From contig NZ_ALAP01000083.1 of NCBI RefSeq assembly GCF_000280905.1, positions 1 through 64,000 on the forward strand: a stretch of DNA of 64,000 nucleotides, read 5' to 3'. The notes beneath the pieces are model-generated. The model saw only the letters and a program-made list of their open reading frames with translations, did not search any database and had not been told where the DNA came from. Positions within the stretch are counted from its first letter, which is position 1, and each line of letters starts with the position of its first letter. The translations under genes were made by a program, and so were the position numbers. Positions 62,599 through 64,000 of the stretch are shown here, in pieces. Source of the stretch: Streptomyces sp. AA1529. Its GTDB lineage: Bacteria > Actinomycetota > Actinomycetes > Streptomycetales > Streptomycetaceae.

Positions 62599-63401
62599 GG
62601 CAGCAGCCAGTCGACGGGCCGCTGTGCCGCGAGATGCACGGCGCCGCGCACCGGCGTCGCGGACTCGGGCGCCGACTCGGGGCCCCCGCCCCGGGACCAG
62701 ACGTACCCCGAAGCCGACGAAGCGGAGCGGTCCAGCCGTACCTGGACGGCCAGCGGACGGCCCCCGCGGGTGAAGGTGCGCGCCAGCTCCTCGTCCCCCA
62801 GGAAGCCGCTGATCTGCTCCCGGCTCTGCGGAGTCCGGCCCACGGCCCGCACCGTGCCGCGCAGCAGGCCGTACCGTTCCGCGGACACGGAGCCCACGGT
62901 CAGGTCGACCGCGGCGCCCACCCGCACGGTCGTGCCCTTGTCGGCCGGTACGTAGACCATCGCCACCAGCGGATCGTCCGGCCCCTCGACGCGCTCGACG
63001 GTCGCCACGTCCGCGCCCGTGGTCACCACCGCACCGGTCTCGGCGGCCAGGGACGTCACCCGTCCGCGCGCCACCGCGCGGACGGCGCGTACACCGCGGG
63101 CCGTGTGCACGCTCACCACCGGCGCCCCCTTGTCCACCCGCTGCCCGGCCTCCGCGTGCACGGCGGTCACCTGGCCGGAGACGGGGCTCTGCAGCAGATA
63201 GCTGCCCTCGGCACGGGTCAGGACGCCGGGTGCGGTGAGCTTGGACGAGACGGTTCCGGTGACGGCCCACACACAGCCCGCCGCCATCACCACGAGGGTG
63301 ACGACGAGGACGAGCAGGCCCTGCGGCCGTGCGAAACGCACCGGAACGTCGAGTTCTTCGGGCGACTGCAACTTGGCAAGCGCCTTCTTGCGGAACTCCA
63401 C
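62595..63401 (-). CDS. NHLM-type HlyD-like secretion subunit
   Basis: A 268-residue membrane-fusion-type protein. GTG 63401 (GGGAAGG upstream) is chosen. VEFRKKALAKLQSPEELD is family-typical, followed by one membrane helix (LLVLVVTLVVMAAGCVWAV). A biotinyl-lipoyl-like fold (LQSPVSGQVTAVHAEAGQRV) then follows. The longer frame upstream runs into the hairpin region. It sits between the precursor peptide and the two ABC genes and probably links the exporter to the cell surface. Confidence 0.92.
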   Translation of the reverse strand: MEFRKKALAKLQSPEELDVPVRFARPQGLLVLVVTLVVMAAGCVWAVTGTVSSKLTAPGVLTRAEGSYLLQSPVSGQVTAVHAEAGQRVDKGAPVVSVHTARGVRAVRAVARGRVTSLAAETGAVVTTGADVATVERVEGPDDPLVAMVYVPADKGTTVRVGAAVDLTVGSVSAERYGLLRGTVRAVGRTPQSREQISGFLGDEELARTFTRGGRPLAVQVRLDRSASSASGYVWSRGGGPESAPESATPVRGAVHLAAQRPVDWLLP

Positions 63402-63478
63402 GGCACCTTCCCTTACCTTTCCTTCACGCGATTTCCGCGATCGTTCACCGGGATGTCGAAAGCGGCACGTGACCGTGC

Positions 63479-63513
63479 GCATAAGCCCCGGAACGAGGTT
63501 CCGGGGCTTATGC
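63479..63513 (-). terminator. Hairpin between precursor and transporter genes
   Basis: gcataagccccggaac (63479-63494), loop gag, gttccggggcttatgc (63498-63513): a perfect 16-bp stem. It lies about 90 bases after the precursor stop and 78 before the HlyD start on the minus strand. It may act as a partial terminator that gives more precursor than transporter mRNA. No clear U run. Confidence 0.7.
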
Positions 63514-63600
63514 ATGGCCCCACGTCAGAAGAATTGGGAACACTTCCGGGATGACGCGGGAAAGGTGTCGGTCAAGGACACCTGTCTCCTGGCCGAGAGG

Positions 63601-63795
63601 TCAGGACTGAGCGCCGAGGGAGACGCCGACGCTCGGCAGGCCGTCGGTGCTCACACCGTTGACGGTGTTGCCGACCAGGCCCTCGACGCCGTCGACGGTG
63701 CCGGCGGCCGAACCGAGGGTCTCGTTCAGCAGGCCGCCGGAGACGGCGTCCAGCTCGGCGTCGGCAAGCTCGGCGGTCTCGATCTGGTGACGCAT
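63601..63795 (-). CDS. Double-glycine-leader secreted peptide precursor
   Basis: A 64-residue precursor. ATG 63795 with GAAGGGAAG upstream is preferred over the upstream ATG. The leader, MRHQIETAELADAELDAV and then SGG, ends in the Gly-Gly cleavage site at 20-21. The predicted core is 43 residues, rich in Gly, Val, Ser and Thr, with no Cys and only one Pro. The core repeats the pattern DG/NG with Val (TVDGVEG, TVNGVSTDG). It is followed by a hairpin and by an NHLM-type export operon. No LanM, LanB/C, YcaO or radical-SAM gene is in the window, so the peptide may be unmodified, or modified by enzymes encoded beyond 64000. Confidence 0.83.
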   Translation of the reverse strand: MRHQIETAELADAELDAVSGGLLNETLGSAAGTVDGVEGLVGNTVNGVSTDGLPSVGVSLGAQS

Positions 63796-63892
63796 GAATG
63801 CGCTTCCCTTCATTGCTTTCGGGTTATGAGGGGGACTCGCCCCGGGCGGCACAAAATGCCGATCGGGGCGCTCATCAACCGGGCGTTGGGCA

Positions 63893-63934
63893 CGTCCGGA
63901 AAACCGGACGAACACGAACCGGTAGCACCGGTTC
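63893..63934 (-). promoter_or_regulatory. Two tandem inverted repeats upstream of the precursor gene
   Basis: CGTCCGG-AAAA-CCGGACG (63893-63910) and GAACCGG-TAGCA-CCGGTTC (63916-63934) are perfect 7-bp inverted repeats, about 100-140 bases upstream of the precursor ATG. Both share CCGG half-sites. They look like paired operator sites or a structured leader. No regulator gene is seen in the window. Confidence 0.55.
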
Positions 63935-64000
63935 CGCCCGACTGCCCAGAAAGACAAACACGCCGCCGCAGTTGCTCGCCACTTGAGGCGCCACTCGTCT

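Noticed and set aside
57290-63795. Lanthipeptide cluster
   Set aside because: The peptide has no Cys and no lanthionine synthetase gene is in the window, so the lantipeptide label is not supported here.

Overview
The window is high-GC actinobacterial DNA and looks like a Streptomyces or close relative. Signs are strong GC bias at third codon positions, frequent GTG starts, XRE-DUF5753/DUF397 pairs, a DtxR-type iron box, an actinobacterial-type RNase P RNA and rare TTA (bldA-type) leucine codons limited to a few genes. No species can be named from the sequence alone.

Left end (1-13.5 kb): an IS5-family element, two decayed CRISPR-like repeats, and a complete type I-E cas operon on the minus strand (cas3, cas8e, cas11, cas7e, cas5e, cas6e, cas1, cas2). 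cas1 carries a frameshift that separates its catalytic residues. Divergent from cas3 is an array of ten identical 28-bp repeats with nine 32-bp spacers. It is split inside its fifth spacer by an IS630-type element that carries a VOC/bleomycin-resistance-like passenger gene. Removing the element and one TA restores an exact 32-bp spacer. Beyond the array lie a tRNA-Thr-like fragment, four helically phased 8-bp repeats, a strong hairpin and rnpB.

Middle (14-25 kb): housekeeping and metabolic genes. These are a lactate 2-monooxygenase-like enzyme, an SDR, a Bcr/CflA exporter, a serine hydrolase, an Rsm22-like methyltransferase, a dimethylargininase (ddaH) with an unusual leader, a TetR regulator, a glycerophosphodiesterase, a prim-pol-like protein and a lipoprotein.

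Polysaccharide island (25-41.5 kb): a CDP-alcohol phosphotransferase, a TagD-like cytidylyltransferase, three glycosyltransferases, a Wzz-like protein, a flippase, a polymerase, gmd and fcl (GDP-L-fucose supply), an initiating polyprenyl glycosylphosphotransferase, a secreted propeller/FN3/DNRLRE protein and a lipoprotein. Together they suggest a Wzx/Wzy-type, probably fucose-containing surface polysaccharide. Four of these genes carry a TTA codon.

Right part (41.5-57.2 kb): a MerR-SDR pair, an MBL hydrolase divergent from an AtzG-amidase-TetR operon around palindromic operators, rtcB, a WXG-like/large helical protein/lipoprotein cassette, an iron-boxed heme oxygenase, map, an MFS exporter, a hydroxyacid dehydrogenase and an XRE/DUF397 regulatory pair with two small genes.

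Right end (57.3-64 kb): an NHLM-type peptide export operon on the minus strand. It has a short Gly-Gly-leader precursor peptide, an HlyD-like subunit, a C39-peptidase ABC exporter and a second ABC protein. No modification enzyme lies inside the window and the predicted core has no cysteine. This is the best candidate for an undescribed secreted-peptide system.
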